Virus record (IMG/VR): IMGVR_UViG_3300038738_000028
Span: 1-44,704 of that record
Source: a virus
Reading direction: 5' to 3' (one strand)
DNA length: 44,704 nucleotides
In this document: positions 13,573-22,160 of the stretch, in pieces
Position numbering within the stretch: the first letter of the stretch is position 1
Layout: the number at the start of each line of letters is the position of its first letter
Made by a program: the position numbers and the translations under genes
Notes under the pieces: model-generated
Databases searched by the model: none
What the model was told of the DNA's origin: nothing
Seen by the model: the letters and a program-made list of their open reading frames with translations, nothing else

Positions 13573-14172
13573 TTATTTGTACTTCAATATTATTTTGTCG
13601 CCTTGGATTTCTGCTTCTAAACCCAAAACTGACAATTTAATAAGTATTCTACCTTCGACGCTTTTTATGCAATATTCAGGAATTTCAGTACCATTCCTGC
13701 ATAAAACAGGTTTTTTGTCCGGAATTGTAATATACCATTTATCGTCTTCTCTTGTGATGTTTTCTTGCCCTACAGCTCCAATAGATATATATTTTTCTCC
13801 GTTAACTTCTTCTAAGTATAAATCTCCGGGTATTATTTTGACCTCTTTAAACACTTTATTTTGAGGTTTAGTTAGTGGCATTTCGATGTTCACCTCGGCT
13901 CCTGTTTCTTCCTTGCCTTTTTGTATCTCAACTCTTTTTAGATCCTGATTCCATTCAACTTCAACCCCTAATGCTTCTCCGGTCGCTCTTAGTGGCAAAT
14001 ATGTTCTTCCTTCGACTACTAATGGAGGATTTTCTGATTCAAACCTTTTTCCATCAACAAAAACTTCGAAAGAAGCTTTCTGCGCCGTAAAAATATCCGA
14101 ATTTACAGCAAATGCAGTAAACGATAAAGAAGTTATAACTCCTAAAATAAAACCTACTACAATTTTTTTCAT
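13573..14172 (-). CDS. Exported stalk-domain (copper amine oxidase N-like) protein; moron
   Basis: The N-terminus is a clear signal peptide (MKKIVVGFILGVITSLSFTA, cleavage likely after AFA). Residues about 35-80 match the copper-amine-oxidase N-terminal / stalk domain (FVDGKRFESENPPLVVEGRTYLPLRATGEALGVEVEWN), common in surface proteins of Clostridia. The remaining 110 residues include a second, degenerate copy of the same fold (GEKYISIGAVGQ onward). The gene has its own promoter and terminator within the tail cluster, so it is probably expressed in the lysogen, changing the host surface. Its substrate is unknown. Confidence 0.8.
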   Translation of the reverse strand: MKKIVVGFILGVITSLSFTAFAVNSDIFTAQKASFEVFVDGKRFESENPPLVVEGRTYLPLRATGEALGVEVEWNQDLKRVEIQKGKEETGAEVNIEMPLTKPQNKVFKEVKIIPGDLYLEEVNGEKYISIGAVGQENITREDDKWYITIPDKKPVLCRNGTEIPEYCIKSVEGRILIKLSVLGLEAEIQGDKIILKYK

Positions 14173-14214
14173 ATCTATGCCCCCTTTTGTTTATATTATA
14201 TTATTTATATTATT

Positions 14215-14243
14215 ATTATATCACATATTCTTCTAATTGTCAT
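14215..14243 (-). promoter_or_regulatory. Promoter of the moron gene
   Basis: Minus strand ATGACA, 17-base spacer, TATAAT. The -35 box lies inside the last codons of the upstream tail gene. Confidence 0.7.
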
Positions 14244-16926
14244 TAATAGCATCTAAAAGTTGCCGCAGCATATCGTGAACTTCCTGTAACATTTCTTGCT
14301 CGTTTGCTCCGTATGAACTACTTGCTGATTTTTCGTCAAATGAAGGTATTGCATTCCCATTTATAGATATATATCCGCGTAACCCAAGCACATTCCCGTG
14401 GCTTCCTACAACAAGGCTTGCTCCATTCTCAGGCAAGAGTGTAACCCCTTGCCCACTGGTTGCATTATAAACTCTAAATACAAGATTACCATTATCGTAG
14501 AATTCCCAGTCTCCAAATTGTGAACTTGTGTTATTCGTTACGAAGCCATTGAGATTACCATCATCATTGTAACATCTAATTTGATTTTCAGAAATCTCAA
14601 TACGTCTTCCTGATTCTGCCGTCCTAATCAAACCACCTGTAATTGTTGAAGATATTATCTCACCAAAAAATTTACCCTTACCATCTTCCATCCAAATACT
14701 GTCAATCCATTCTCCCTCTTCTCCTGCATTCTCATCCCAGGCTTGGAATCTAAAGCCCTCTTCAGCGCACAAAATAACTCTTTCTGTTTTTGCTTCGTTT
14801 GTGATTATTATTTTACCACCTATAAATTCACTGGCTTCTATAAGTCCTTGAATATATGCAGATGTGGCTGACATGTGTCCAGTATTATCTACTGTGAAAA
14901 CACCATTTCCAATGTCAATGCTGCCACCTTTTATATCACTAGCTTCAATTAAACTTGCAAGCACTTGCCCTGTAAATTCAGCATTGCCTTTGAGATTCAA
15001 TTTTGCTTTATCCTGTTCAATCGTAACATAAAAAACAGGCTCATAATTTCCCTCTCCATCGCCCAAATCAATCTTTATGCCTTCTGTTGCGTTCATTGCG
15101 GCTCTAGCTTTTTTGTCAGAGCGAATCGCTTCGAATCCGTTTTCAGGTCCAATACGAATACCGTTATAAACTCTTTCTTTATGCACCGTTGACCGTTCTA
15201 TTTGATTAACGCTATCAATGAAGTCTGGAACAAAATTGCCTATCTCCACATCACCAGTTTCTTCCGAAATCGATTTAGATATGCTCAATATTCTAGTTTC
15301 TATGTCGATTCCTAACTTGTAATCATAGACTTTTACAACGTCTCCAACCTCAAAATCTTCTTCCTCACCTAGCAGCTCTTTTAACAAAGCTACAGAAAGG
15401 GAATAAGATACGGTTGGTTGATTATTAACTCTTTTTCTTCCGTCCACGATTCTAGAAATGTTTTTAATATTTTTTCTATAAGCAAAGTAAAATCCTTTGT
15501 TTGCACCACGTTTTTTCACAAGAGATACAGAAAATTTATTAAAAACAACTTCTGCGTTATAAGCTGCTGCTATTAAAAACAATGCATCTCTTTTTACAAG
15601 AGCCTCTTGTGCTGATATTGTTTTTACAACATTAAATTCATCGTCAACAAAATCTATATTAAATTCTGTTCCTGACAGCAATTCTAATAGCATATCAAAT
15701 GCTGTTCCGTCACTTGTAAAATAATCCATCTTGTAATCGTCTAGCATAAGGTCATAATTTACATGTTCTGTCTGAACCGCTATAGTCAATGTGTCGTCAC
15801 TGTTTCTATTTTCTTCCGTATAAACTATTCTAAAGTAATCCCCATTAATTTCCACGATATTTCCAACCGTTAAATATTGGCTCTTCTCTTCGTCAATAAC
15901 TGTTGTAAATTCAAATGTGTAAGTTCCGTTTAAATCTTCTGTTAATGTATCATTGAAAAAATCTACAATTACAGCCTTTAAATCTCCTACGTTCTGTTTA
16001 TAGTCTGATTGATATACTTTAATTGTTTTATTTTTTACTGTTACAGAGTGTAAATAATTTGCCTTTTTGGATATTGCACTATCTAGAAAAGATATATTGT
16101 TTCCCAACGCTTGAACAGTCACTTGATAATAATTACCTAATTGTAATATTGAATTAAAATCGTAACTTCTAACATTGCTATCCACTATATAAGTATTATA
16201 TACAAAGCCATTTATGTATAATATTAGTTTAAATTGTTTAACATTTCCTGATAAATCAGGGTAATTCCATTTTATTACGCCATTTTGCCATATTATGTTA
16301 TTAACAGTCTCCAAAACAGGCATGTTAAGTTCTTTGTGCAAAACAGGATTTCCATCACTCATTTCAGATACTGGACCATCTAAATAAGCAATGTTATTGC
16401 CTAAAGCCTGAACAGTTACTTGAAAACTACTTAATTCGCCTTCATCAATGTATTGTTTAAAATCGTAAGAAGTAATACTACCATCTACTATATGTGTCTC
16501 AAATAAAAATCCATTTAGATATAATTTAACTTTAAATGCTTCTACATTTTCTATATCACCTGGATAAGTCCAATTAATAATTCCATTATTCCAAGTTGGT
16601 TTATCAACTTTATCAAGCGTAGGAATTTCTTCAATTTGATTCATTAATGATGGATATCCATCATTAACATTTTTTAACACTGTCCAAATATTATTTGGAT
16701 ATGGTGCGGTAAATAAATCGTTTAAATCAAATTTATTTAATCGCGCATCTGATTGTTCAATTATCATAGGATATCCGTCGTTAAAATCTTCTAACATACC
16801 CCATATTCTATTTGGATACGGAGCAGTAAACAAGCTATGTATATCAAATTTATTTGGAACTTCAACGTTTGACAAATAAGGATATCCATCATTTTGATAT
16901 TGCAAGCCAATTTTCCAATCTGCCAA
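14233..16926 (-). CDS. Tail-associated protein with Prophage_tail endopeptidase-like domain (Tal)
   Basis: A long virion protein (897 aa). N-terminal 100 residues hold three copies of a motif with DGYP and LFTAPYPN.IW; residues about 105-280 are a duplicated fibronectin-like unit (VQALGNNI twice); residues about 290-590 resemble the tail-lysin/Tal baseplate domain (VTVKNKTIKVYQSD onward, then a gp27-like fold); the C-terminal part (about 620-870) is beta-helical with repeated IEAS..GG.I segments, as in receptor-binding fibres. TTG 16,926 has AAGGAGGG upstream. It follows Dit, as Tal does in siphophages. Confidence 0.85.
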   Translation of the reverse strand: MADWKIGLQYQNDGYPYLSNVEVPNKFDIHSLFTAPYPNRIWGMLEDFNDGYPMIIEQSDARLNKFDLNDLFTAPYPNNIWTVLKNVNDGYPSLMNQIEEIPTLDKVDKPTWNNGIINWTYPGDIENVEAFKVKLYLNGFLFETHIVDGSITSYDFKQYIDEGELSSFQVTVQALGNNIAYLDGPVSEMSDGNPVLHKELNMPVLETVNNIIWQNGVIKWNYPDLSGNVKQFKLILYINGFVYNTYIVDSNVRSYDFNSILQLGNYYQVTVQALGNNISFLDSAISKKANYLHSVTVKNKTIKVYQSDYKQNVGDLKAVIVDFFNDTLTEDLNGTYTFEFTTVIDEEKSQYLTVGNIVEINGDYFRIVYTEENRNSDDTLTIAVQTEHVNYDLMLDDYKMDYFTSDGTAFDMLLELLSGTEFNIDFVDDEFNVVKTISAQEALVKRDALFLIAAAYNAEVVFNKFSVSLVKKRGANKGFYFAYRKNIKNISRIVDGRKRVNNQPTVSYSLSVALLKELLGEEEDFEVGDVVKVYDYKLGIDIETRILSISKSISEETGDVEIGNFVPDFIDSVNQIERSTVHKERVYNGIRIGPENGFEAIRSDKKARAAMNATEGIKIDLGDGEGNYEPVFYVTIEQDKAKLNLKGNAEFTGQVLASLIEASDIKGGSIDIGNGVFTVDNTGHMSATSAYIQGLIEASEFIGGKIIITNEAKTERVILCAEEGFRFQAWDENAGEEGEWIDSIWMEDGKGKFFGEIISSTITGGLIRTAESGRRIEISENQIRCYNDDGNLNGFVTNNTSSQFGDWEFYDNGNLVFRVYNATSGQGVTLLPENGASLVVGSHGNVLGLRGYISINGNAIPSFDEKSASSSYGANEQEMLQEVHDMLRQLLDAINDN

Positions 16927-17024
16927 TTATTTACCCTCCTTCATTTTAATTATTAGTTAATTTATTTGGTATTATTATATAATATTTTGGTGTGGAGGGA
17001 AGTATTTAGCAAGCAAAGGGTTAA

Positions 17025-18071
17025 TTATGTTATACTCCAACCCAAATCTATGTATGTTTGCTTATTTTTCATTTCTGCTGTTGTTTTACCAATTCCACCT
17101 GAGGATGTTGTTTGTCCAGAAGTTTCTGTGTCCCATACAGAATTTATAATAGATCCGTTATTTGAACCACAAAAACCTCCAACGCCTGTATTACCTACAA
17201 CAAATCCTGTTGAATAACAATCAACTATCGAACCTTGATTTAAACCTATAAATCCACCTACTTGACTGGATCCACTTACGCTACCTCTTGCCCAACTTTT
17301 TAATACTCTAGAATTACTCCCTATTCCCCCTATTAAGCCCCCTACATAGCGCGCATCTGCATTTAAGCCTTCATTAATATTGACTAAAGAATAGCTATAA
17401 GAGCAAACATTGTTATTATATAATAAGCCACACAACCCTCCTAAGTAATTTACTGATGGGGCTACTATATTTCCTAAAGAATAGGAGTTTTTTATAGAAG
17501 TATTACAATGACCACAAATACCACCAATATAACCAAGTCCATATTGGCTAGATTTTATAATACCTTCAAAAGAACATTTATTGATAGAAACACCACTACC
17601 GCTACAATACCCAACAACTCCACCTATGTGTGTTTTACTTGAATTAGACTCATTTACAACTCCAGAAACGTGACAATTGTAAATGCTATCTTCTGTCATA
17701 TTTTCAGCATAGCCTACTAAACCACCCATATAGTTTTCGGTCGCCGAAACTATTATCACGTTTCTTAAATTTATGTTTTTAAATTTAGCACCATTAGCTC
17801 TACCAAACAACCCACCATGACCAGCTAAACTAGCAGACCATAAATTTCTTATCTCATAATTATCACCGTCATAAACGCCTGTGAATTCTACAGTTGCTTG
17901 ACCAATGGGAATCCACCCTTCACCTGTACTGTATACATTTAAATCTATATCTGCTGTTTGCTTATAATGTGCTGATAAGTTGTTTCTTACAGCCCATAAA
18001 TCTTGAGCATCTTCAACTAGATAGGGGTTTAGTTTTGTTCCATCTCCGCCGCCAAAATTACCATTTGCCAT
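17025..18071 (-). CDS. GLUG-repeat virion protein, 348 aa
   Basis: At least seven GLUG-type repeats (for example YMGGLVGYAEN, HIGGVVGYCSGSG, YLGGLCGLLYNNN, QVGGFIGLNQGS) form a right-handed beta-helix-like body after an N-terminal entry motif (GTKLNPYLVEDAQDLWAVRNN). GLUG repeats are seen in adhesins and peptidases of Gram-positive bacteria. It stops at TYIDLGWSIT, where GLUG proteins usually continue to a W..G....GYPYL end; that piece appears at the start of the next gene. ATG 18,071 has GAGGTG upstream. Likely a surface-binding fibre component. Confidence 0.75.
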   Translation of the reverse strand: MANGNFGGGDGTKLNPYLVEDAQDLWAVRNNLSAHYKQTADIDLNVYSTGEGWIPIGQATVEFTGVYDGDNYEIRNLWSASLAGHGGLFGRANGAKFKNINLRNVIIVSATENYMGGLVGYAENMTEDSIYNCHVSGVVNESNSSKTHIGGVVGYCSGSGVSINKCSFEGIIKSSQYGLGYIGGICGHCNTSIKNSYSLGNIVAPSVNYLGGLCGLLYNNNVCSYSYSLVNINEGLNADARYVGGLIGGIGSNSRVLKSWARGSVSGSSQVGGFIGLNQGSIVDCYSTGFVVGNTGVGGFCGSNNGSIINSVWDTETSGQTTSSGGIGKTTAEMKNKQTYIDLGWSIT

Positions 18072-18097
18072 AAAAATCACCTCTTTATTTTTGTATT

Positions 18098-18859
18098 TTA
18101 AATCCACAATGGATTAAATTGGATAGTTACTACACAGTTTAGATTAGTTCCGTCAATTTCTATAAGGTTTTCACCGGGAGTCAATGCAAAAAATTGTCCT
18201 ACATCTCCTGAGCAATTATGTATTACATTAACCCCATCTTTTTTAACCAAACCTTTACAATTGTCTATTATAATTTCAGAATCCGTTATTGATTCTGTGT
18301 AATTAATAGTTGTTTCATTTACAGTAATTGTAATATCATCAAAACTTCCTGTTATTTTTACAATAAAAAGAGCTCCCTCTTGAGAGCCTATATGTATTGG
18401 TTTTGTGCCTATATTTGTTATAAAGAATTCTGTATAACTGTTTACATTTTCTGTATATGTAATTGTCTCACTAAAAGCAAAAGGTTGACATTCAAATTCT
18501 ACTGTAAATTCTTGCATTGTTGCTATTTCTTCTGCATCTATTGAATTAAAAACTGTTGCTGTATATATCTTTCCTGCTTCATCATCAAATTCTAAATTTG
18601 CATTTTCTGCTGATAGCCAATCCGATATTTCCCTTGCTTTTTGCCTTAACTCTTGCAAAGTTGTGCAATCTATTAAAGAAAACTTACAACTAATTATTCT
18701 CTTATTATAAGAAGAAAGTGGAAATGTGTAACCCCCATCTTTCCCAGGTATTTCTATTTCTCTTTTGCGTATTGAAGGTTTAATATTTCTATAACTTTTT
18801 AACACTAAACCAAAATCTGCAAAAGAGTGTTTATTGTTAAAAGTTAGCCCATTAAGCAA
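18098..18859 (-). CDS. Distal tail protein (Dit, Sipho_tail family)
   Basis: The first 120 residues carry the Dit pattern: short start (MLNGLTFNNKHSFADFGLVL), then IPGKDGGYTFPLSSYNKRII, LRQKAREISDWLSAENANLEFDD and VEFECQPFAF. The rest is a beta-sandwich tail. Dit forms the hexameric hub that joins the tail tube to the tip and holds Tal. The start is TTG 18,859 with GGGGAGG before it, overlapping the tape-measure end. Confidence 0.9.
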   Translation of the reverse strand: MLNGLTFNNKHSFADFGLVLKSYRNIKPSIRKREIEIPGKDGGYTFPLSSYNKRIISCKFSLIDCTTLQELRQKAREISDWLSAENANLEFDDEAGKIYTATVFNSIDAEEIATMQEFTVEFECQPFAFSETITYTENVNSYTEFFITNIGTKPIHIGSQEGALFIVKITGSFDDITITVNETTINYTESITDSEIIIDNCKGLVKKDGVNVIHNCSGDVGQFFALTPGENLIEIDGTNLNCVVTIQFNPLWI

Positions 18860-20798
18860 ATGCTACACCTCCCCTTTTATTATCTTGTAGTTTTTTTAGT
18901 TCTCTTGCTATCTTTTTAATATCTGCTTCCTCTCTAACCACTAAATTAGCAATGTTAAAATTATTGTTTACTTCTGTTGCTACTTCTTTATTATTATTAT
19001 TTAAAGGTTTCACTTTCGCACCCTGTGGAAGTTCCAAGAGTTCAGGACCTGCTTCACCAACTATTGCATGGCCGCGCTGTATGATTTCTCCACCTTTTAC
19101 AAGCATCGGAATTTCCTTTATGTTTATACCTTTGCCACCAACTCCCGGTACCCAGTCGGGAACTTTTACATTGTTTACTCCCCGTATAAAAGCGTTTATC
19201 GCCCCAATGATATAGTTGATAGCCCCCTTAATATTGCCTACAATACCATCCCAAACGTTCTCGATATGCTTTCCTATTGCGTCAAAAATCGCACCAAATG
19301 TGTTTTTGAATCCTTCGACTAGTTCGATGATGTAGTCAAGGTATGCGCTGAAAAAGTCACGTATGCCGTTCCAAACGCCTTCCCAATCGCCTTTTATAAG
19401 AGACAAAGCTGTCTTTATTACTGCTGCAATCATATTCATGATAGGTTCAATGACTGGCAATAGAGCCTGAAACACTTCCATAACAAGTGGCAAAACCACT
19501 TCTGCTAATTCATTGAATATATCAAGTAATGGCGGCATTATTACAGCCACAATTTCATTGATAAGTTCCATCAAAGGTGGCAAAACAGTATCTGTAAACT
19601 GATTGAAAAGCTCAATCAATACAGGCAATACAGCGTCAATTACCTGCTTAAACAAGGTTATCAACGGTGGCAAAAGTGTATTTATAAGCGTCTTGAATAA
19701 ATCCATAAGTGGCGGCAAAACAGCTTCGACAACATTCATGAACAGGTCAATCAATGGCGGCAAAACGTCATTTACAAGCATCTTCAGCAAGTCTATCAAC
19801 GGAGGCAATATTGTTGTTGCTATACTTGAAAATAGGTCAATTAATATCGGTAAGACTGATTGTATTATGTCTGAAAGTAGTGAAATTACCGGCGGCAATA
19901 CATCATTTGCAACTTGTGTGAATAGGTCAATCAGAGGTGGCAACGCTTGTTCTATCAGATTCATCAGCAATGGCAATACTGCGGCAACAACATTTGACAA
20001 AGTTCCAAATACACTCGATAGAACTGACCGTACTTGTGGCATATGTTCAAGAATGAAATCAAGAAAACTTTGCAGCATCGGCAATGCTGCGTTTGTGAGC
20101 TCTCTTACAATGCCTCCAAAAGCATCCTTTACGTCAGCCATCGTGTCGCCGAACTTTACGTTTGCCTTCACCATATCTTCCGACATGACAATGCCGAGCT
20201 CATCAGCTCTATCCCTAAGCTCTTTCATGCCTTCCGAGCCAGCGTTGAGCAGCGGCAACATCTCAGTATAAGACTTACCAAGCAAATCATTTCCAAGCGC
20301 ATTTCTTACGGCTCCCTGTTCCATATCGGCAAGAGAATTCATAACCTCCGAGAATATTTCTTCTTGTGATTTATTTTTCAGATCATCGATGCTTATTCCC
20401 AGCGCTGCAAAAGACTCTGCTGCTTTTTCATTACCGTTCATCGCATCGGCCATAACATCGGATAGCTTTTTCATTCCGGTTTCAAGCTTACCTATGTCTG
20501 CGCCCGACTGGGATGCTGCGTATTTCCAGCGTTGCAGTTCTTCGCGGTTAATTCCTGTTCTCTCGCTCAGCTTGTCAATTTCATCTGCGTATTCTGCCGT
20601 CTGATTCGTGACTGCTATCAATCCACCTACCGCTGCGGTTGCGCCACCAACAATTGCAGCGCCCCATTTTGCCGCAGTCTTGACTCCGTTGCCAAGCTTA
20701 CTGCCTAAGCTTTCCGCTTTTTCTTCCGTTTTGGCGATGCTCTTGTTCGCTTCTTCATTGTCTATAAAGATGCTCCCAAACAGCTTAAATATTTCCAC
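18852..20798 (-). CDS. Tail tape measure protein with 15-aa repeats, 648 aa
   Basis: This protein sets tail length. It begins EIFKLFGSIFIDNEEANKSI, as many Firmicute tape measures do, then coiled-coil and glycine/alanine-rich segments and, from about residue 270 to 455, some twelve copies of a 15-residue unit of the type VLPPLIDLFMNVVEA. The end holds a small hydrophobic segment (NYIIGAINAFIRGVNN) and a GEAGPELL motif. The GTG at codon 4 of the longest frame is the likely start. It follows the tail assembly chaperones, the standard order. Confidence 0.93.
   Translation of the reverse strand: MEIFKLFGSIFIDNEEANKSIAKTEEKAESLGSKLGNGVKTAAKWGAAIVGGATAAVGGLIAVTNQTAEYADEIDKLSERTGINREELQRWKYAASQSGADIGKLETGMKKLSDVMADAMNGNEKAAESFAALGISIDDLKNKSQEEIFSEVMNSLADMEQGAVRNALGNDLLGKSYTEMLPLLNAGSEGMKELRDRADELGIVMSEDMVKANVKFGDTMADVKDAFGGIVRELTNAALPMLQSFLDFILEHMPQVRSVLSSVFGTLSNVVAAVLPLLMNLIEQALPPLIDLFTQVANDVLPPVISLLSDIIQSVLPILIDLFSSIATTILPPLIDLLKMLVNDVLPPLIDLFMNVVEAVLPPLMDLFKTLINTLLPPLITLFKQVIDAVLPVLIELFNQFTDTVLPPLMELINEIVAVIMPPLLDIFNELAEVVLPLVMEVFQALLPVIEPIMNMIAAVIKTALSLIKGDWEGVWNGIRDFFSAYLDYIIELVEGFKNTFGAIFDAIGKHIENVWDGIVGNIKGAINYIIGAINAFIRGVNNVKVPDWVPGVGGKGINIKEIPMLVKGGEIIQRGHAIVGEAGPELLELPQGAKVKPLNNNNKEVATEVNNNFNIANLVVREEADIKKIARELKKLQDNKRGGVAFA
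19446..19985 (-). repeat. Degenerate 45-bp tandem repeats in the tape measure gene
   Basis: About twelve in-frame copies encode a Leu-Pro-Pro-rich 15-mer. The plus strand shows the period as recurring GGCGGCAA and CAATCA blocks about every 45 bases. Confidence 0.8.
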
Positions 20799-20803
20799 AC
20801 GCC

Positions 20804-21049
20804 TCACCTGCCTTTATGCTTCGCCACTACCGCCAGCATTTCTTTTTCTATTTCCTCGAGTGATTTTTGAGTGTACCTGTATTGCTTCTGGAAAAGTTCT
20901 TCCTTGAATTTTTCAAATTTGATTGGTTTCAGCCATTCAATTGCCATGAATGGATACATATTAGTCCAAAGTTCCCATGCTGCCTGTTCTTTTTCCTGTT
21001 CAATTGCGTAAATCAAATAATCCACGACTGCGGACAAAGGTAAGTCCAT
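20804..21049 (-). CDS. Tail assembly chaperone, downstream (T) part
   Basis: The frame beginning MDLPLSAVVDYLIY encodes 81 residues with an acidic helical end. It stays open upstream in the same frame to 21,128, where it meets a T-TTT-TTC slippery heptamer inside the preceding gene. It is therefore likely made mainly as part of a -1 frameshift fusion, as the lambda G-GT pair is, rather than from its own ATG. The role is to hold the tape measure during tail tube assembly. Confidence 0.75.
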   Translation of the reverse strand: MDLPLSAVVDYLIYAIEQEKEQAAWELWTNMYPFMAIEWLKPIKFEKFKEELFQKQYRYTQKSLEEIEKEMLAVVAKHKGR

Positions 21050-21102
21050 AATCAGTTGTGGATTGTAGGTTTTTGATAATAACTCAGCTATGCGCGGCCC
21101 TT

Positions 21103-21381
21103 TTATTTGACCGCAGATTTGAAAAAATTAACTACACCGGTATCTGAAGCCATTTCTTTTATGAATTGAATCAGGTCAATACTTTCAGCTTCCTGAGGTG
21201 TTATTCCTTTTACTTCGGCCACAAAAGCATAGATTTCCTGTTCTGCTTTATGTACTTTTCTAACTATCTGCATCATCAGGTCTGCCCCGACTTGGTTCGC
21301 ATCGGCTTTTGGATCGGTTATTTTCAGGTCAAGCTTATCGATTATGGCCGATAGTTTCAACCCTTGCTTTAGTGTCAACAT
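21103..21381 (-). CDS. Tail assembly chaperone, upstream (G) part
   Basis: A helical protein of about 92 residues (MLTLKQGLKLSAIIDKLDLK start, acidic NPxxE-like middle), matching the G-type chaperone before tape measure genes. Codons AAT TTT TTC (21,129-21,121) near the end form the T-TTT-TTC slip site; zero-frame ribosomes stop at 21,103. ATG 21,387 is an alternative start; GGAGGAG serves both. Confidence 0.75.
   Translation of the reverse strand: MLTLKQGLKLSAIIDKLDLKITDPKADANQVGADLMMQIVRKVHKAEQEIYAFVAEVKGITPQEAESIDLIQFIKEMASDTGVVNFFKSAVK
21121..21127 (-). promoter_or_regulatory. Programmed -1 ribosomal frameshift site
   Basis: Slippery heptamer T-TTT-TTC on the minus strand, in phase with the G frame. 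After slipping, the -1 frame is open with no stop through to the T part (QICGQIKGPRIAELL joins to MDLPLSAVV), and the -1 frame is closed by TAA immediately upstream, so the open stretch begins just at the site. Confidence 0.75.
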
Positions 21382-21538
21382 ACTCATTCTCCTCCGTTTC
21401 TTTTTTGTGATTTAAGAACCTTATGGGTAGAAATAATCTGCCATTACACTTTGGACACAATTTACCATCGAATGTTCTGGCAGGATATATCTTTCTGGTT
21501 CCGCAATCTTTACATTCAAGCATCACATATCTTGGCAA
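21335..21538 (-). CDS. Small zinc-ribbon protein, 67 aa
   Basis: CKDCG and CPKCNGR make a rubredoxin-like zinc ribbon in the first 35 residues; the tail is charged. TTG 21,538 has AAGGGGG upstream. It overlaps the tail chaperone by about 50 bases in another frame. The ribbon pattern supports a real gene; role unknown. Confidence 0.55.
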   Translation of the reverse strand: MPRYVMLECKDCGTRKIYPARTFDGKLCPKCNGRLFLPIRFLNHKKETEENEYVDTKARVETIGHNR

Positions 21539-21560
21539 TGCACTATCCCCCTTAAAAATT

Positions 21561-21583
21561 CAAGGGCAGGTTTCCCCGCCCTA
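21561..21583 (-). terminator. Weak terminator-like hairpin after the major tail protein gene
   Basis: Minus strand AGGGC-g-GG-GAAA-CC-t-GCCCT followed by TGAATTTTT. A partial stop here would raise the ratio of tail tube protein to downstream tail genes. Confidence 0.45.
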
Positions 21584-22126
21584 TTCAATGCTTTCAACAT
21601 CTTCAATTTCAAACAAATTCTTTGTATCGTCAGTTGCATCCCAATGAGCAAATACATTCAATGCAATTGTACCCTCTGCTTTGGGAGCTGCCGCAAGCGT
21701 CAGGCCGTTTTCTGACAAGGCATTATATAGCGTTATTTTTTTGTATTCGCCCTTCACGGTCTTTGCGAACATGGTGATGTTCTTCAAGTATGCGCTGTCC
21801 GGGATGATTCCTATGCTATCTGCGCCTACAGATAGCTTTCCAGTGACCTCATCATACTTGGCAAAAGGCAGCGCCATCTTCAATGTGTCCATAGATGTGT
21901 TTAGTTGCGTGACATTAAGTTGTGCCGTGATGTCGTCTACCACCTGCATGCCTTTTGTTTTCCCCTTGCTGCCGTCATATTCGATATCCCGGATGGTTGC
22001 GGTCGCAACAAACTCTCCACCCCCACGGGTAGGACCGAGCTGTTTTTCGTCCGTCTCGCCATAGTTGACGTACACAATTCCGTAATCAATCTGTATATTC
22101 TCAATCTGCTGTTGAGTGAGTGCCAT
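21581..22126 (-). CDS. Major tail (tube) protein, 181 aa
   Basis: It starts MALTQQQIENIQIDYGIVYV and has the beta-rich layout of siphophage tube proteins (GGGEFVATATIRDIEYDG, DDITAQLNVTQLNTSMDTL, ALNVFAHWDA). Many copies stack to make the tail tube. AAGGAG lies nine bases before ATG 22,126; a longer GTG/ATG frame from 22,144 is less likely. Place after connector genes and before the chaperones fits. Confidence 0.85.
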   Translation of the reverse strand: MALTQQQIENIQIDYGIVYVNYGETDEKQLGPTRGGGEFVATATIRDIEYDGSKGKTKGMQVVDDITAQLNVTQLNTSMDTLKMALPFAKYDEVTGKLSVGADSIGIIPDSAYLKNITMFAKTVKGEYKKITLYNALSENGLTLAAAPKAEGTIALNVFAHWDATDDTKNLFEIEDVESIE

Positions 22127-22160
22127 ACTCTCAACTCCTTCCATTAATTAACGGCCATGC

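Noticed and set aside
19603-20271. 222-codon plus-strand open frame
   Set aside because: Antisense of the tape-measure repeats; its repetitive Ser-Ile-Asn-Gly-Gly pattern is the complement of the 45-bp repeat.
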